NCBI RefSeq assembly: GCF_030733545.1
Contig: NZ_JASHIU010000005.1
Location: forward strand, 62,001-126,000
DNA: 64,000 bases
Source of the DNA: Oceanicaulis sp. MMSF_3324
GTDB taxonomy: Bacteria; Pseudomonadota; Alphaproteobacteria; Caulobacterales; Maricaulaceae
Direction: 5' to 3'
Shown piece after piece: positions 18,790 through 28,107 of the stretch. The notes under the pieces are model-generated. The model was not told the DNA's origin. It ran no database searches and saw only the letters and a list, made by a program, of their open reading frames with translations. The first letter of the stretch is position 1, and the number at the start of each line of letters is the position of its first letter. The translations under genes and the position numbers were made by a program.

Positions 18790-19725
18790 ATGGCGTTTGT
18801 TGCGGAAACTTTTGAAAGCCCCACCGGCGCCAGCCTGCGCCTGCACGTGCAAGAGGCGGACGGCCAGCCATTGGGCGTGGTCCAGATCCATCATGGTCTC
18901 GCCGAACATTCCGCGCGCTACGCCCGCTTCGCCGCCTATCTCGCCAGCCGCGGCTTTCATGTGGCTGCGCATGACCATCGCGGCCATGGAGAAACCACCG
19001 CCGAGGATGCGCCTCGCGGGGTCTTCGGCGCCCCCAAAGGCTGGAGCAAGGTCGTCGAGGATGCTTTGGCGGTCGAAGACCATCTCAAACAGCGCTTTCC
19101 CGGTCTGCCCCATATCGTCTTCGGCCATTCCATGGGCGGCGTCGTGGCGATGAACCACGCCATGGAACGCAAGGGCGATTTGTCGGGCCTCACGATCTGG
19201 AATTCCAATCTGGCCCTGGGCGGCCGCGCGGGCCTGATGCGCGCAGTGCTCAACATCGAGAGCCTGTTCAAGAAATCACACCAGGGATCGACCTGGATCG
19301 AAGCCCTGACCTTCAAGGCCTGGGGCAAGGCTATCAAGGGCCATCGCACCGATTTTGACTGGCTGTCGCGCCTCCCCGAGGAGGTGGACGCCTATGTCAA
19401 CGATCCCGATTGCGGCTGGCCCGCCTCGATCGCGATGTGGCGCGACCTGATTGACGGCACGGAACTGGGCGAGGACGAGACCCGCCTGCGCAATGTGCGC
19501 TCTGATCTCGCCATTCACCTGGCGGCGGGCGGAGATGATCCCGCCACCGACAAGGGCCAGGCGGCCAAGGTGCTCGCCTCCCGACTGTATAATGCGCGCT
19601 TTTCGGATGTGACCATGCGCCGAGACCCGCAGGGGCGGCATGAAACGCTCAATGATCTCGGCTTTGAAACCGCCCAGTCAGACTTCGCTGACTGGGCCGA
19701 GCGGGTGGCGCGCCAGCAAGGCTAG
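18790..19725 (+). CDS. alpha/beta hydrolase, monoacylglycerol-lipase-like (serine aminopeptidase S33 fold)
   Basis: 311 residues from the ATG at 18790 (GGAG at 18777-18780); a second Met five codons earlier is possible. The nucleophile elbow is GHSMGG (Ser), and the oxyanion-loop HHGLAEHSARYARFA is the signature of the monoacylglycerol lipase/lysophospholipase group. A C-terminal His is in GRHETLND. It probably hydrolyses monoacylglycerols or lysophospholipids to free fatty acid and glycerol. It lies back to back with glpK, which would phosphorylate that glycerol. No signal peptide. The stop overlaps the convergent pentapeptide-repeat gene by CTAG. Confidence 0.82.
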   Translation: MAFVAETFESPTGASLRLHVQEADGQPLGVVQIHHGLAEHSARYARFAAYLASRGFHVAAHDHRGHGETTAEDAPRGVFGAPKGWSKVVEDALAVEDHLKQRFPGLPHIVFGHSMGGVVAMNHAMERKGDLSGLTIWNSNLALGGRAGLMRAVLNIESLFKKSHQGSTWIEALTFKAWGKAIKGHRTDFDWLSRLPEEVDAYVNDPDCGWPASIAMWRDLIDGTELGEDETRLRNVRSDLAIHLAAGGDDPATDKGQAAKVLASRLYNARFSDVTMRRDPQGRHETLNDLGFETAQSDFADWAERVARQQG

Positions 19726-20852
19726 GAGGCCTGTGCCGACGTCAGATCCGTTGTGGCGGCTTCATGGGCCTGAACCGGCCCTATGGCCGCATCCAGCAAT
19801 TCACGATCCAGTCGCGACCCCTCAAACCGGGCGGCGTGCAGGGACGCCCCTTCAAAGGAGGGGTGGAACACCCGGCCCGTGGTCCCCGTGAAAGAGCGCA
19901 AGTCTGCATTCTGGAAGACCGCATGATTGAGCTTGCAGTCGCGGAACGTCACCCCCTGCAGGTTCGCGCCGGTGAAGTTCGCGCCCCGCAGGTCCGCACC
20001 GGTGAAATTCGCGCCCAGCAGAGACGCGCCGGAGAAATCCATTCCCACAGCGCAAACGCCGCGCATATTGGCGCCGATCAGACCCTTCTCCCGACAGCCG
20101 CGGCCCAGCACCCGCAGATCCTCGCCTTCAAACACGGCGCGCTCGCCCTGCTCGCCGCGTGAACGCGTGTAAAGATCGCTACGCTCGACCTGTTCCAGCA
20201 ACGCCGCCGCGCGTTCCTTCGCAGCCGGGTTGGGATCACGCACGACATTGTCCAGGCGGGCGCCATCCAGACGCGTGCCCTGCAGATCCACACCGGTCAG
20301 AACCGCGCCGGCGAAGTTCGCATCACGCAGATCCGCCTGATTGAGCTGCGCGCCCTCCATCATGGCGCCTGAAAAGTCGGCGCCCTTGAGCTTGGCCGAA
20401 CTCAGCCGCGCGCCACGCAGGGAACAATCACGGAAATCCACGATACCGCCCAGCGAGTCTGAATCATTGTCCTGAACCCAATCGGTTTGCTTGAATTCGG
20501 CGTCGCGCTCATCCTTGAACAGAACAGCCTTGCGGAAATCGGCGCCATCAAGATTGGCGCGGTACAGGTCTGCGCCGCGCAAGATCGCGCCGCGCAAATC
20601 GGCGCGCGACAACACAGCGCCTCTCAGATCCGCGCCCTTCAGACTGGAGCAGTAAAACGAGGCGGTCAGCAGGGAGGCCAGGGCAAAGTTCGACTCCTTG
20701 AGATCGCATCCGATGAACTCGATGCTGTCGAGCTTGCGCTTCATCAGGTTGGCGCCGGTCAGGTCCTGGAATCTGAAGAAGGCACGACACCCGCCATTGC
20801 GGCCCGCAATGAACGCTTCGTGGGCCGCAATGACCGCCTGGTCGATGGGCAT
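19722..20852 (-). CDS. pentapeptide-repeat protein
   Basis: 376 residues, most of them A(D/N)LXX-type pentapeptide repeats: one block at ~25-110 (ANLMKR, ADLRGAVLSRADLRGAILRG), a second at ~145-200, and a third at ~265-345 (ADLRGANFTGANLQGVTF). Such repeats form a right-handed square beta-helix. An interruption (~205-255, AKERAAALLEQVERSDLY) breaks the helix with a charged helical stretch. No signal peptide or membrane segment, so cytosolic. Some members protect gyrase (Qnr/MfpA) but the repeats do not identify a function, and the interrupted layout is unlike Qnr. Monocistronic; overlaps the convergent hydrolase gene by 4 bp. Confidence 0.85.
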   Translation of the reverse strand: MPIDQAVIAAHEAFIAGRNGGCRAFFRFQDLTGANLMKRKLDSIEFIGCDLKESNFALASLLTASFYCSSLKGADLRGAVLSRADLRGAILRGADLYRANLDGADFRKAVLFKDERDAEFKQTDWVQDNDSDSLGGIVDFRDCSLRGARLSSAKLKGADFSGAMMEGAQLNQADLRDANFAGAVLTGVDLQGTRLDGARLDNVVRDPNPAAKERAAALLEQVERSDLYTRSRGEQGERAVFEGEDLRVLGRGCREKGLIGANMRGVCAVGMDFSGASLLGANFTGADLRGANFTGANLQGVTFRDCKLNHAVFQNADLRSFTGTTGRVFHPSFEGASLHAARFEGSRLDRELLDAAIGPVQAHEAATTDLTSAQAS

Positions 20853-21007
20853 GCCGGTCTCTCCCGCTACTACCCGTCGAGCGTGGAGATTTGGCCTTAA
20901 AAATCAGTGTTTCACCTGATCGAGTTATACGCACATTCCCACGAAGTGCTTGTCAGTGCGCTGAAAACCGGAAAGTCTGGGCGATCCAGACGATCAGGGA
21001 GACGCGC

Positions 21008-21931
21008 GTGATTGAAACCATTCCCAAGCAGGGCGCTCTGAGCCTTCGCCGATTGCTCGCTCGGCATATGGCGCGCACGGCCGGCAAAAAGGTGATGTCT
21101 CCGGAAAATTCCCGTCAAATTGCGCGTAAGCGCATGGATGCGGGCGCAGACCGCCTGCCGACCCCTGATGATGTCCGCATCCAGAAGACCGAAATCTCCG
21201 GCCTTTCGGCCCTGACCTTCACGCCGGACGAGCGCCGTCCGGGCCTGTTGCTCTTTTTGCATGGCGGCGGGTATTGCCTGGGATCGGCCAAAAGCCATCG
21301 CCCGATTGTCACGCGCCTCGCCAAGGCGCTGCGCATCAATGCGGTCTCCATCGATTATCGCCTGGCGCCCGAGCATGTCTTCCCCTGCGCGGTGGAAGAT
21401 GGAACTGCGGCCCTGAACTGGGCCATGGGCCATAGCGACGGCCCTGTGCTGATCGCAGGCGACAGTGCAGGCGGCGGGCTGACGCTGGCCAGCCTGTTGC
21501 GCCAGCGCGAACAGGGCCGTCCGCTGCCCCAGGGCGCATATCTGATCTCCCCCTTGACGGATCTCACCGTCAGCGGCAACAGCACAAAGACTCGCGCCAA
21601 AGTCGACCCCATGCTCAAGCCGGAATGGCTGTCGGTGGGGGCTCAACTCTATCTGGAGAATACCCCCGCAGAGACGCCGGAAGCCTCACCCCTGTTCGCA
21701 GACCTGACCGGTCTGCCGCCCATGTTCATCCAGACCGGGGATGATGAAATCCTGCTCGATGACTCCATCCGATTCGCCCAGAAGCTCGAACAGGCCGGGG
21801 TGCCGGTCCAGTGCGAAATCTGGAAAGCGCTCTGGCACGACTTCCCGCTTTTCGCTCCGCTCCTACCGGAAGCCGATCAGGCGCTCGAGCGTCTGACGGA
21901 CTGGGCCGAACCGATCCTGTCCGCGGACTAG
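21008..21931 (+). CDS. alpha/beta hydrolase of the hormone-sensitive-lipase family
   Basis: 307 residues from a GTG at 21008, chosen because GGGAG lies 6 bases upstream; an ATG 39 codons earlier has no ribosome site and would add a Cys/Arg-rich sequence unlike the family. HSL-family hallmarks: oxyanion motif HGGGYCLG, nucleophile GDSAGG, YRLAPEH, and the acid and His of the triad in GDDEILLDD and WHDFPLF. Hydrolyses short- or medium-chain esters. It converges on the monooxygenase gene and shares CTAG with it. Its substrate might be an ester made by that monooxygenase, but this is only inference from proximity. Confidence 0.85.
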   Translation: MIETIPKQGALSLRRLLARHMARTAGKKVMSPENSRQIARKRMDAGADRLPTPDDVRIQKTEISGLSALTFTPDERRPGLLLFLHGGGYCLGSAKSHRPIVTRLAKALRINAVSIDYRLAPEHVFPCAVEDGTAALNWAMGHSDGPVLIAGDSAGGGLTLASLLRQREQGRPLPQGAYLISPLTDLTVSGNSTKTRAKVDPMLKPEWLSVGAQLYLENTPAETPEASPLFADLTGLPPMFIQTGDDEILLDDSIRFAQKLEQAGVPVQCEIWKALWHDFPLFAPLLPEADQALERLTDWAEPILSAD

Positions 21932-23403
21932 GCGCGCTCCAGGGCGAAGGCGTCACGGTCCTGCCCCGAGACGGCCCAGGCATATCGGCTGGCGGGGCCG
22001 GACCAGTTGTTGACGATGATCCCGTCCGGGCTCTTGTACCAGGACGGGCAATCGCCCGCCCAGACCGTGCCCTCGAGCCGGTTTTGCAGATCCGCGTTAT
22101 AGGCGGCCTGCGCTTCAGGCCGAACCTCCATGCTTCTGGCGTTCTCGCGGAACAGACGGACGATCTGTCGACGGATGAACTCGGTCTGGCGCTCGATCAT
22201 GAAGATGATCGAGTTGTGCCCGAGATTGGTGTTGGGCCCGTAGAGCGTGAACAGGTTCGGAAAGCCGGTCATCGCCACGCCCTTGTATGCGGTCGGGCTC
22301 TCGCCCCACACCGCGGTCAGGCTTTGTCCATCCCGCCCGATGACATCCAGGCTGGGCAGGAATTCGCTGGCCTTGAAGCCTGTGGCGAGAATGACAAGGT
22401 CGGCCTTGATCTCTTCACCCTGCCCGGTCATGACGCCGTCCGCCGTAAAGCGCCGAACCCCGTCCGTGACCAACTCCACATGCGATTGCCCGAGGGTGGA
22501 GAAAAAGTCGTTCGACAACAGGATGCGCTTACAGCCCGGCGCATAATCGGGCAGAACCTTTTCCAGAAGCGCCGGATCCTGGACCTCGGCCCGGATGCGC
22601 CGGCTCAGTCGGTGACGGGTATAGGCCGCGGCCAACCCGCCAGACCGGAAGGCTGGCCAGCGCGATTCATGCAATGCAAAACTTCCCATGCGGTAGAGCC
22701 AGTGATAGCCGGGCATGTGCCGAAACAGCCATTTCTCCACCGGGGTGAAGGCCCGGTCCGGCTTGGGAATGACCCAGTTGGGCGTGCGCTGGAACACGGT
22801 CAGCTCAGATGCGGCCTTCGCCGCATGGGGCAGGACCTGGATCGCGCTGGCTGCGCTGCCGATCATCACGACACGCTTGCCGGTCATATCGATGTCGGGC
22901 GTCCATTCCCCGGTATGGACTATACGGCCCTTGAAAGCCTCCTGCCCTTCAAAACTGGGCGAGAAAGGCTCTGACAACTGGCCGACGGCGCTGATCACCA
23001 CCCGGGCTTCAAGCTGGGCGCCATCCTCAAACCGGACTTTCCAGAGCCCCACATCCGAATCGTAGATCAGTTCGCGGACAGACCGGCCGTAATGGATATG
23101 CGGGTCAAGGCCGAACTTGACGCTGGCGCGTTCGAAATAGGCCTTGATCTCGCCTTGCGGCGCGAACTTCCGACTCCAGTCGGGATTGGGAAAGAACGAA
23201 TACGAATACAGATGGCTGGGCACGTCGCAGGCCGCGCCAGGATAGGCGTTGGCGCGCCACACCCCGCCCGGCCCGTCCGCACGCTCGGCGATGACCAGGT
23301 TCTCATGACCGGCGCGCTTGAGCTGCCGCCCCATGGCGAGGCCGGACATGCCGGCCCCGATGATCAGAACATCCGTACGGGGCGGCAGATCACTCCTCGT
23401 CAT
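21928..23403 (-). CDS. flavin-containing monooxygenase, Baeyer-Villiger type
   Basis: 491 residues. N-terminal FAD site GAGMSG (16-21); the Baeyer-Villiger fingerprint FxGxxxHxxxW is present as F157, G159, H163 and W167, although the usual following Pro/Asp is Thr; the NADP site is VMIGSAASAIQ shortly after, and ATGF marks the C-terminal FAD segment. Baeyer-Villiger enzymes insert oxygen next to a ketone to give an ester or lactone; related FMOs oxidise N or S. It is the last gene of the branched acyl-CoA operon, overlapping the acyl-CoA synthetase by 14 bp, which suggests its substrate belongs to the same pathway (a terpenoid ketone or aldehyde). Confidence 0.85.
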   Translation of the reverse strand: MTRSDLPPRTDVLIIGAGMSGLAMGRQLKRAGHENLVIAERADGPGGVWRANAYPGAACDVPSHLYSYSFFPNPDWSRKFAPQGEIKAYFERASVKFGLDPHIHYGRSVRELIYDSDVGLWKVRFEDGAQLEARVVISAVGQLSEPFSPSFEGQEAFKGRIVHTGEWTPDIDMTGKRVVMIGSAASAIQVLPHAAKAASELTVFQRTPNWVIPKPDRAFTPVEKWLFRHMPGYHWLYRMGSFALHESRWPAFRSGGLAAAYTRHRLSRRIRAEVQDPALLEKVLPDYAPGCKRILLSNDFFSTLGQSHVELVTDGVRRFTADGVMTGQGEEIKADLVILATGFKASEFLPSLDVIGRDGQSLTAVWGESPTAYKGVAMTGFPNLFTLYGPNTNLGHNSIIFMIERQTEFIRRQIVRLFRENARSMEVRPEAQAAYNADLQNRLEGTVWAGDCPSWYKSPDGIIVNNWSGPASRYAWAVSGQDRDAFALERA

Positions 23404-25225
23404 GGCCTTCAGCGTACATCGCGTCCACCACCGCCTGATTGCGCGCAGTCACCACATTACGCCGCACTTTCAAGGTAGGGGTCAGCTCGCCGGTCTCGAC
23501 GCTCAGCGGTGCATCCAGGACCCGGAACTTGCGGATATTCTCCACCCGCGCATAGCGCTTGTTCACGCCATCCACGGCCGCCTGCAGCTCATCATGCACC
23601 TGCTGGCTCTGGCGCGCCTCGTCGACGCTGAGGCCATGCTTGCGGGCGAACTCGGACAACGCATCCTCGCTCAGCGTGAGCAGCGCGCTGAGATACGGTC
23701 GGGCGTCGCCGACCACCACCGCATGCTCGACCAGGGGTGCGTTCATCAGATCGGTCTCGAGATTGGCGGGCGTGATGTTCTTGCCGCCGGATGTGATGAT
23801 GATGTCCTTGATCCGGCCGGTGATGAAGACGAAGCCGTCCTCGTCGATCCGCACCACATCACCGGTTTTCATCCAGCCATCGCGGGTGAAGGTATTTTCG
23901 GTGGCCTCGTTATTGTTCATGTAGCCGACGAAGACATTCGGGCCACGAACCTGCAGCTCGCCTTCTTCGGACACGCGCGCTTCCATGCCGTCGATCATCT
24001 TGCCGACCGAACCGATCCGCATCATGCCGGGCATGCTAAAGGCGGTCGGGGCGCTGGTTTCGGACTGGCCATAGCCTTCGCAGATCAGAAGATCGAGACC
24101 GGTAAAGAACCACAGCACTTCAGGGCTGATCGGCGCCGCGCCCGAGATCAACAGTCTGGAATCATCCAGCCCCAGCGCCGCCTGCACCTTCTTGATCACC
24201 AGCGCGTTGGCGATGGGCTTTTGCAAGGACAGGAGCGGGTTCGGCGCGCGTCCGTTGAGTTTCGCTTCGTGCCATTTGCGGTTCACGCCCATGGCCCAGT
24301 TCGCGAGCTTGGCCTTGATCTCGGTCGCTTCCGCCAGCCGACCGCGAATGGTTTCGGACATTTTCTCCCAGACCCGCGGCACGCCGAAAAACACGTTCGG
24401 GCGGCAGGCCTGAAGATCATCCGCGAGCGTTTCCATGGATTGGGCGAAATGCATGATCGCGCCGCTCATGACATGGTTGTGCACGCTCGACTGCTGCTCG
24501 GCCACATGGGCGATCGGCAGATAGGACAGCGTGCGGTCGCCGGGCTGGGCCTTGAACATTTCGCTGAGCTTGGCCGCGCTCCAGGAAATATTGCCATGGC
24601 TGAGCATGACCGCCTTGGGCGGGCCTGTGGTGCCGGAGGTGTAGATCAGCGATCCGATCCGGGTCTCGTTGATCGCCTTGAGCCGTTCGCTGACCGCGTC
24701 GCGATGATCCTCGACGCCCAGGGCCATGAATTGCGCCCAGCTGAGCACGTCGGGATGGTCGCCCGCCCCGCCTTCCATGACGATGATGTGCTCGAGTTCG
24801 GGACACTCCGCCTTCAGCTCCAGCGCCTGCTCGACATGCTCGCTGGTTTCCACCAGCAGGACCGGCGCCTTGGAGTGTTGCAGGATATAGGCGACTTCGG
24901 GCGGCGCACTGGTCCAGTAAACGCCGGCCGGTCGACCGCCTGCCATCATCGCCGCAATGGCCATGATGGTCCATTCAGGCCGGTTATAGCCCAGAATGGC
25001 GACCGCCTCGTCTTCACCGAGCCCCAGCGCGATGAGCGCGCGGGCGGCGGTCTGGACCTGCTCGGCGTATTCCGCCCAGCTCGTATAGGCCCAGCCCTCG
25101 CCCAGCCTGACGGCATAAGCCGGGTCCGAACCTCGGGTCTCAGCCTTCTCCAGCAAACGGGCCGGGGTGGACGGATACCAGTTCTCCGCCCCTATGCGGG
25201 GCAAATCACTCGCGCGCGCCTCCAT
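23390..25225 (-). CDS. long-chain/branched acyl-CoA synthetase (AMP-forming; AtuH-like position)
   Basis: 611 residues. ANL-superfamily adenylating enzyme with the P-loop LIYTSGTTGPPKA, the A5-type motif EGYGQSETSA, and the hinge region TGDVVRIDEDGFVFITGR with the catalytic-lysine C-terminal domain after it. Its N-terminal part (SWAEYAEQVQTAARALIALG) and overall length match the FadD15/bubblegum type acting on long or branched acids. It activates a free carboxylic acid to its CoA ester with ATP. In this operon it would be the entry step, as AtuH is proposed to be for citronellic/geranic acid. 23 bp downstream of the BKACE gene. Confidence 0.9.
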   Translation of the reverse strand: MEARASDLPRIGAENWYPSTPARLLEKAETRGSDPAYAVRLGEGWAYTSWAEYAEQVQTAARALIALGLGEDEAVAILGYNRPEWTIMAIAAMMAGGRPAGVYWTSAPPEVAYILQHSKAPVLLVETSEHVEQALELKAECPELEHIIVMEGGAGDHPDVLSWAQFMALGVEDHRDAVSERLKAINETRIGSLIYTSGTTGPPKAVMLSHGNISWSAAKLSEMFKAQPGDRTLSYLPIAHVAEQQSSVHNHVMSGAIMHFAQSMETLADDLQACRPNVFFGVPRVWEKMSETIRGRLAEATEIKAKLANWAMGVNRKWHEAKLNGRAPNPLLSLQKPIANALVIKKVQAALGLDDSRLLISGAAPISPEVLWFFTGLDLLICEGYGQSETSAPTAFSMPGMMRIGSVGKMIDGMEARVSEEGELQVRGPNVFVGYMNNNEATENTFTRDGWMKTGDVVRIDEDGFVFITGRIKDIIITSGGKNITPANLETDLMNAPLVEHAVVVGDARPYLSALLTLSEDALSEFARKHGLSVDEARQSQQVHDELQAAVDGVNKRYARVENIRKFRVLDAPLSVETGELTPTLKVRRNVVTARNQAVVDAMYAEGHDEE

Positions 25226-25248
25226 GCGTCTCCTCCCTATAATACATG

Positions 25249-26130
25249 TCAGGCATGCGCGGTCTCCGCCGCGTTCAGGCCCATGATCTCGCGCGCCTCC
25301 TGCGGCGACGCGATCTCCCGCCCGGCATTGCGGGCGCAGTTCGCCAGAGCCTCGATCAAGGCTCCGTTGCCCGTGGCGCGTTCGCCATCAGGCAGATAGA
25401 AGGTATCCTCAAGTCCGGTGCGAAGCATACCGCCTAAATCGGCGGTGGCCTGATGAACCGGCCAGATTTCCTGACGCCCGATCAGGGTCGTCTGCCAGGG
25501 ATCGCCCTCGCGCTTATAGCCCAGCAAGAGTTTCAGGAGCGCCGCGTCCACCGGCATGCCCGAGGCGACGCCCATCACGAAATTATAATGCGCGGACGGC
25601 GCCATGCCGTTCTCGATATACATGTTCACACAGCGCACGATGCCCACATCAAAGCACTCGAATTCGGGATGTGCGCCCACTTCGGCCATGGCGTCGAGCA
25701 TGGCCTGAACCTTCTCGACGGGGTTGTCGAACATCATGGGCGGCCAGGCCCAGCTGCCGTCGCGCTTGAGCTTGAGATAGTTGAGCGAGCCGGCGTTGCA
25801 GGCCGCGATTTCAGGCTTCACCCGCTTCACGCACGCCGCCGGGCCGGACACGTCAGGCCCCACAACGCCCGTAGTGGAGTTGATGATGACGCCCGGACAG
25901 GCGTCGCGGATCGCATCAATCAGGCTGGCGGCCACGTCCGGGTCCCAGCTCGGGAAATGGCCGTGATCCTCGTCCTGCATCCGGTAATGGACGTGCATGA
26001 CGCTGGCGCCGGCGTCGAACGCCTCTTTCGCGCTCGCGGCCATCTGTTCAGGGGTGACCGGGACCGGATGGGTCTTGGGATTGGTCAGCACGCCATTGAG
26101 CGCGCACGTCAGAACGGCCTTATCCATCAC
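25249..26130 (-). CDS. beta-keto acid cleavage enzyme (BKACE, DUF849 family)
   Basis: 293 residues, TIM-barrel family whose prototype, Kce, condenses a free beta-keto acid with acetyl-CoA to give acetoacetate and a new acyl-CoA. Metal ligands H46 and H48 (VMHVHYR) fall at the same positions as in Kce, and the third ligand/catalytic pair is in GLEDTFY (E241, D242). N-terminal LTCALNG is also typical. The natural substrate of most BKACE members is unknown. Here it replaces AtuG in an atu-like operon, overlapping the biotin carboxylase gene by 11 bp, so its beta-keto acid probably comes from the same pathway (see findings). Confidence 0.9.
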   Translation of the reverse strand: MMDKAVLTCALNGVLTNPKTHPVPVTPEQMAASAKEAFDAGASVMHVHYRMQDEDHGHFPSWDPDVAASLIDAIRDACPGVIINSTTGVVGPDVSGPAACVKRVKPEIAACNAGSLNYLKLKRDGSWAWPPMMFDNPVEKVQAMLDAMAEVGAHPEFECFDVGIVRCVNMYIENGMAPSAHYNFVMGVASGMPVDAALLKLLLGYKREGDPWQTTLIGRQEIWPVHQATADLGGMLRTGLEDTFYLPDGERATGNGALIEALANCARNAGREIASPQEAREIMGLNAAETAHA

Positions 26131-28105
26131 TCTGCTCCTGCGAATTGAGTGTCAGTTCGATCAGAACCGCGCCGTTCGCGGCCTGCGCGCCCGCTCGCGC
26201 GTTGACCGAGGCGATTTCGCCATCAGCCGCGGCGCTCAGGCGCATTTCCATTTTCATCGCTTCCATGACGATCAGCACATCGCCCGCCTTCACCCGGTCG
26301 CCGGGTTTGACGTTGACCGCCACCACGGCGCCGGACACGGGCGCGGTAATCTTGGAGGGATCAGACGCGGCGTCCGCGCCCCAGGGCGAGGCCTCGGCGA
26401 TGACGCTGATCTGGTCACAGAGCGCGATGTGAAGCGCGCCATCCTGGCTGCGCGCCACATGGGCGCGTTGATCCACGCCATTCAGGCGGAAAGCGATCTC
26501 GCCCGGCGCATCCTCATCAAGAAGCTGAACCTGAAACGGCGCCTGATCCTCCCCCACAGCCACGGACACAGCGTTCGGACCGGTCTGCTCGACCCGAACC
26601 GACAAGGCCTCGCCATTGACGATAAGCGGCAGGTCGAAGCGGCTCACCGATCCCGAGCGGATCACGCCCTGAGGCGTCGCCCCCAGAAGGGCCGCGGCCA
26701 GCGCGACCGCCTCATGATCAGGGTCGGGCTTTGCAAACGGGCCGGAGGCGTCTTCAGCCCACAGATCAAGGTCGGCCGTGCAGATCTCGCCCTTGCGGAA
26801 AGGCTCACCGTCCAGCAACGCCAGCAGGAAATCGCGATTGGTCGTCACGCCCAGAAGCGGATCGTTTTTCAGGGCGGCGCGCAGCGAGGCGATGGCCTCG
26901 TCCCGGTTCGCGCCCGTACCGATCACCTTGGACACCATCGCATCATAATCGGTCCCGATCCGGTCGCCCGTCTCGACACCTGCATCCACACGCCCTCCGG
27001 CGTTCGAAACCTCCCCGTCATAGGCCAGGATCAAGCCTGACTGCGGGGCGAACCCGTTGAACGGATCCTCGGCATAGAGCCGCGCCTCGATGGCCCAGCC
27101 CTCAATCGACACATCAGACTGGCTCAACGGCAAAGGCGCGCCGGATGCGATCTCGAATTGCCATTGCACAAGATTGGTCCCGGTCACCTCCTCGGTCACC
27201 GGATGCTCGACCTGGAGCCGGGTATTCATTTCGAGGAAGTAGTACGCCCCGCTCTCATCAAGCAGGAATTCCACCGTGCCCGCGCCCACATAGCCCACAG
27301 CCTTCGCCGCCGCGACAGCGGCCGCGCCCATTGCCTCGCGCAGTTCGGGGGTCACCGCCGGAGACGGTGCTTCCTCGATCACCTTCTGTCGACGCCGCTG
27401 GGCCGAGCAATCGCGCTCGCCCAGATGAATGGCGTTGCCTTGAGCGTCGGCGAAGACCTGGATCTCCACATGATGGCCACGCTCGACGAACTTCTCGATC
27501 AGGACCGCATCATCGCCAAAGGCCGATTTCGCTTCACGGCGGGCCGAGCTGAGCGCCTCTTCAAATGCTGACGCTTCGCGCACAATACGCATGCCGCGAC
27601 CGCCGCCGCCCGCCACCGCCTTGATCAGCAGCGGATAGCCGATCGTGTCGGCCTGGCTCTTGAGATTGGCGTCAGTCTGATCACCCCCCTGCCAGCCCGG
27701 CAGGGTCGGCACCCCGGCCTTGATCATCAGATCCTTGGCCCGCGCCTTGTCTCCCATCGCCTCGATGGCGTCGGGCGGCGGGCCGATCCACACAAGCCCG
27801 GCCTTGGTCACTGCGCGCGCGAAGGCGGCGTTTTCGGACAGGAAGCCATATCCGGGATGGATCGCCTCGGCGCCGGTTTTCTGCGCGGCGTCCAGCACGG
27901 CTTCAATGTTGAGATAGCTCTCGCTCGCCAAGGCCGGGCCTATGCAGACCGACAGATCCGCCTGACGCACATGCAGGGCGTTGGCGTCGGCTTCGGAATA
28001 GACCGCAATGGCGGTTCGACCTGAATCGCGCGCTTCGTTGAGCACACGGACCGCAATCTCGCCCCGATTGGCGACCAGAACGCTGGAAAACGGTTTCGCG
28101 CTCAT
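26120..28105 (-). CDS. acyl-CoA carboxylase alpha subunit: biotin carboxylase + BCCP (AtuF/LiuD-like)
   Basis: 661 residues. Biotin carboxylase domain (~5-450) with the ATP-grasp glycine loop GGGGRGMR and the carboxylase signature FLEMNTRLQVEHPVTE; a linker/BT domain (~455-575); and a biotinyl domain with VMEAMKMEM near residue 620, the Lys being biotinylated. It charges biotin with CO2 for the carboxyltransferase encoded three genes upstream. Family members carboxylate acetyl-, propionyl-, 3-methylcrotonyl- or geranyl-CoA; the domain alone does not decide. Gap of 2 bp to the enoyl-CoA hydratase gene. Confidence 0.92.
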   Translation of the reverse strand: MSAKPFSSVLVANRGEIAVRVLNEARDSGRTAIAVYSEADANALHVRQADLSVCIGPALASESYLNIEAVLDAAQKTGAEAIHPGYGFLSENAAFARAVTKAGLVWIGPPPDAIEAMGDKARAKDLMIKAGVPTLPGWQGGDQTDANLKSQADTIGYPLLIKAVAGGGGRGMRIVREASAFEEALSSARREAKSAFGDDAVLIEKFVERGHHVEIQVFADAQGNAIHLGERDCSAQRRRQKVIEEAPSPAVTPELREAMGAAAVAAAKAVGYVGAGTVEFLLDESGAYYFLEMNTRLQVEHPVTEEVTGTNLVQWQFEIASGAPLPLSQSDVSIEGWAIEARLYAEDPFNGFAPQSGLILAYDGEVSNAGGRVDAGVETGDRIGTDYDAMVSKVIGTGANRDEAIASLRAALKNDPLLGVTTNRDFLLALLDGEPFRKGEICTADLDLWAEDASGPFAKPDPDHEAVALAAALLGATPQGVIRSGSVSRFDLPLIVNGEALSVRVEQTGPNAVSVAVGEDQAPFQVQLLDEDAPGEIAFRLNGVDQRAHVARSQDGALHIALCDQISVIAEASPWGADAASDPSKITAPVSGAVVAVNVKPGDRVKAGDVLIVMEAMKMEMRLSAAADGEIASVNARAGAQAANGAVLIELTLNSQEQSDG

Positions 28106-28107
28106 GC

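Noticed and set aside
23318-25399. 693-codon open frame on the plus strand, opposite the acyl-CoA synthetase gene
   Set aside because: Its product is rich in His, Arg, Gly and Ala with no domain, and the minus strand encodes a clear acyl-CoA synthetase in the same place; such antisense frames are common in high-GC DNA.
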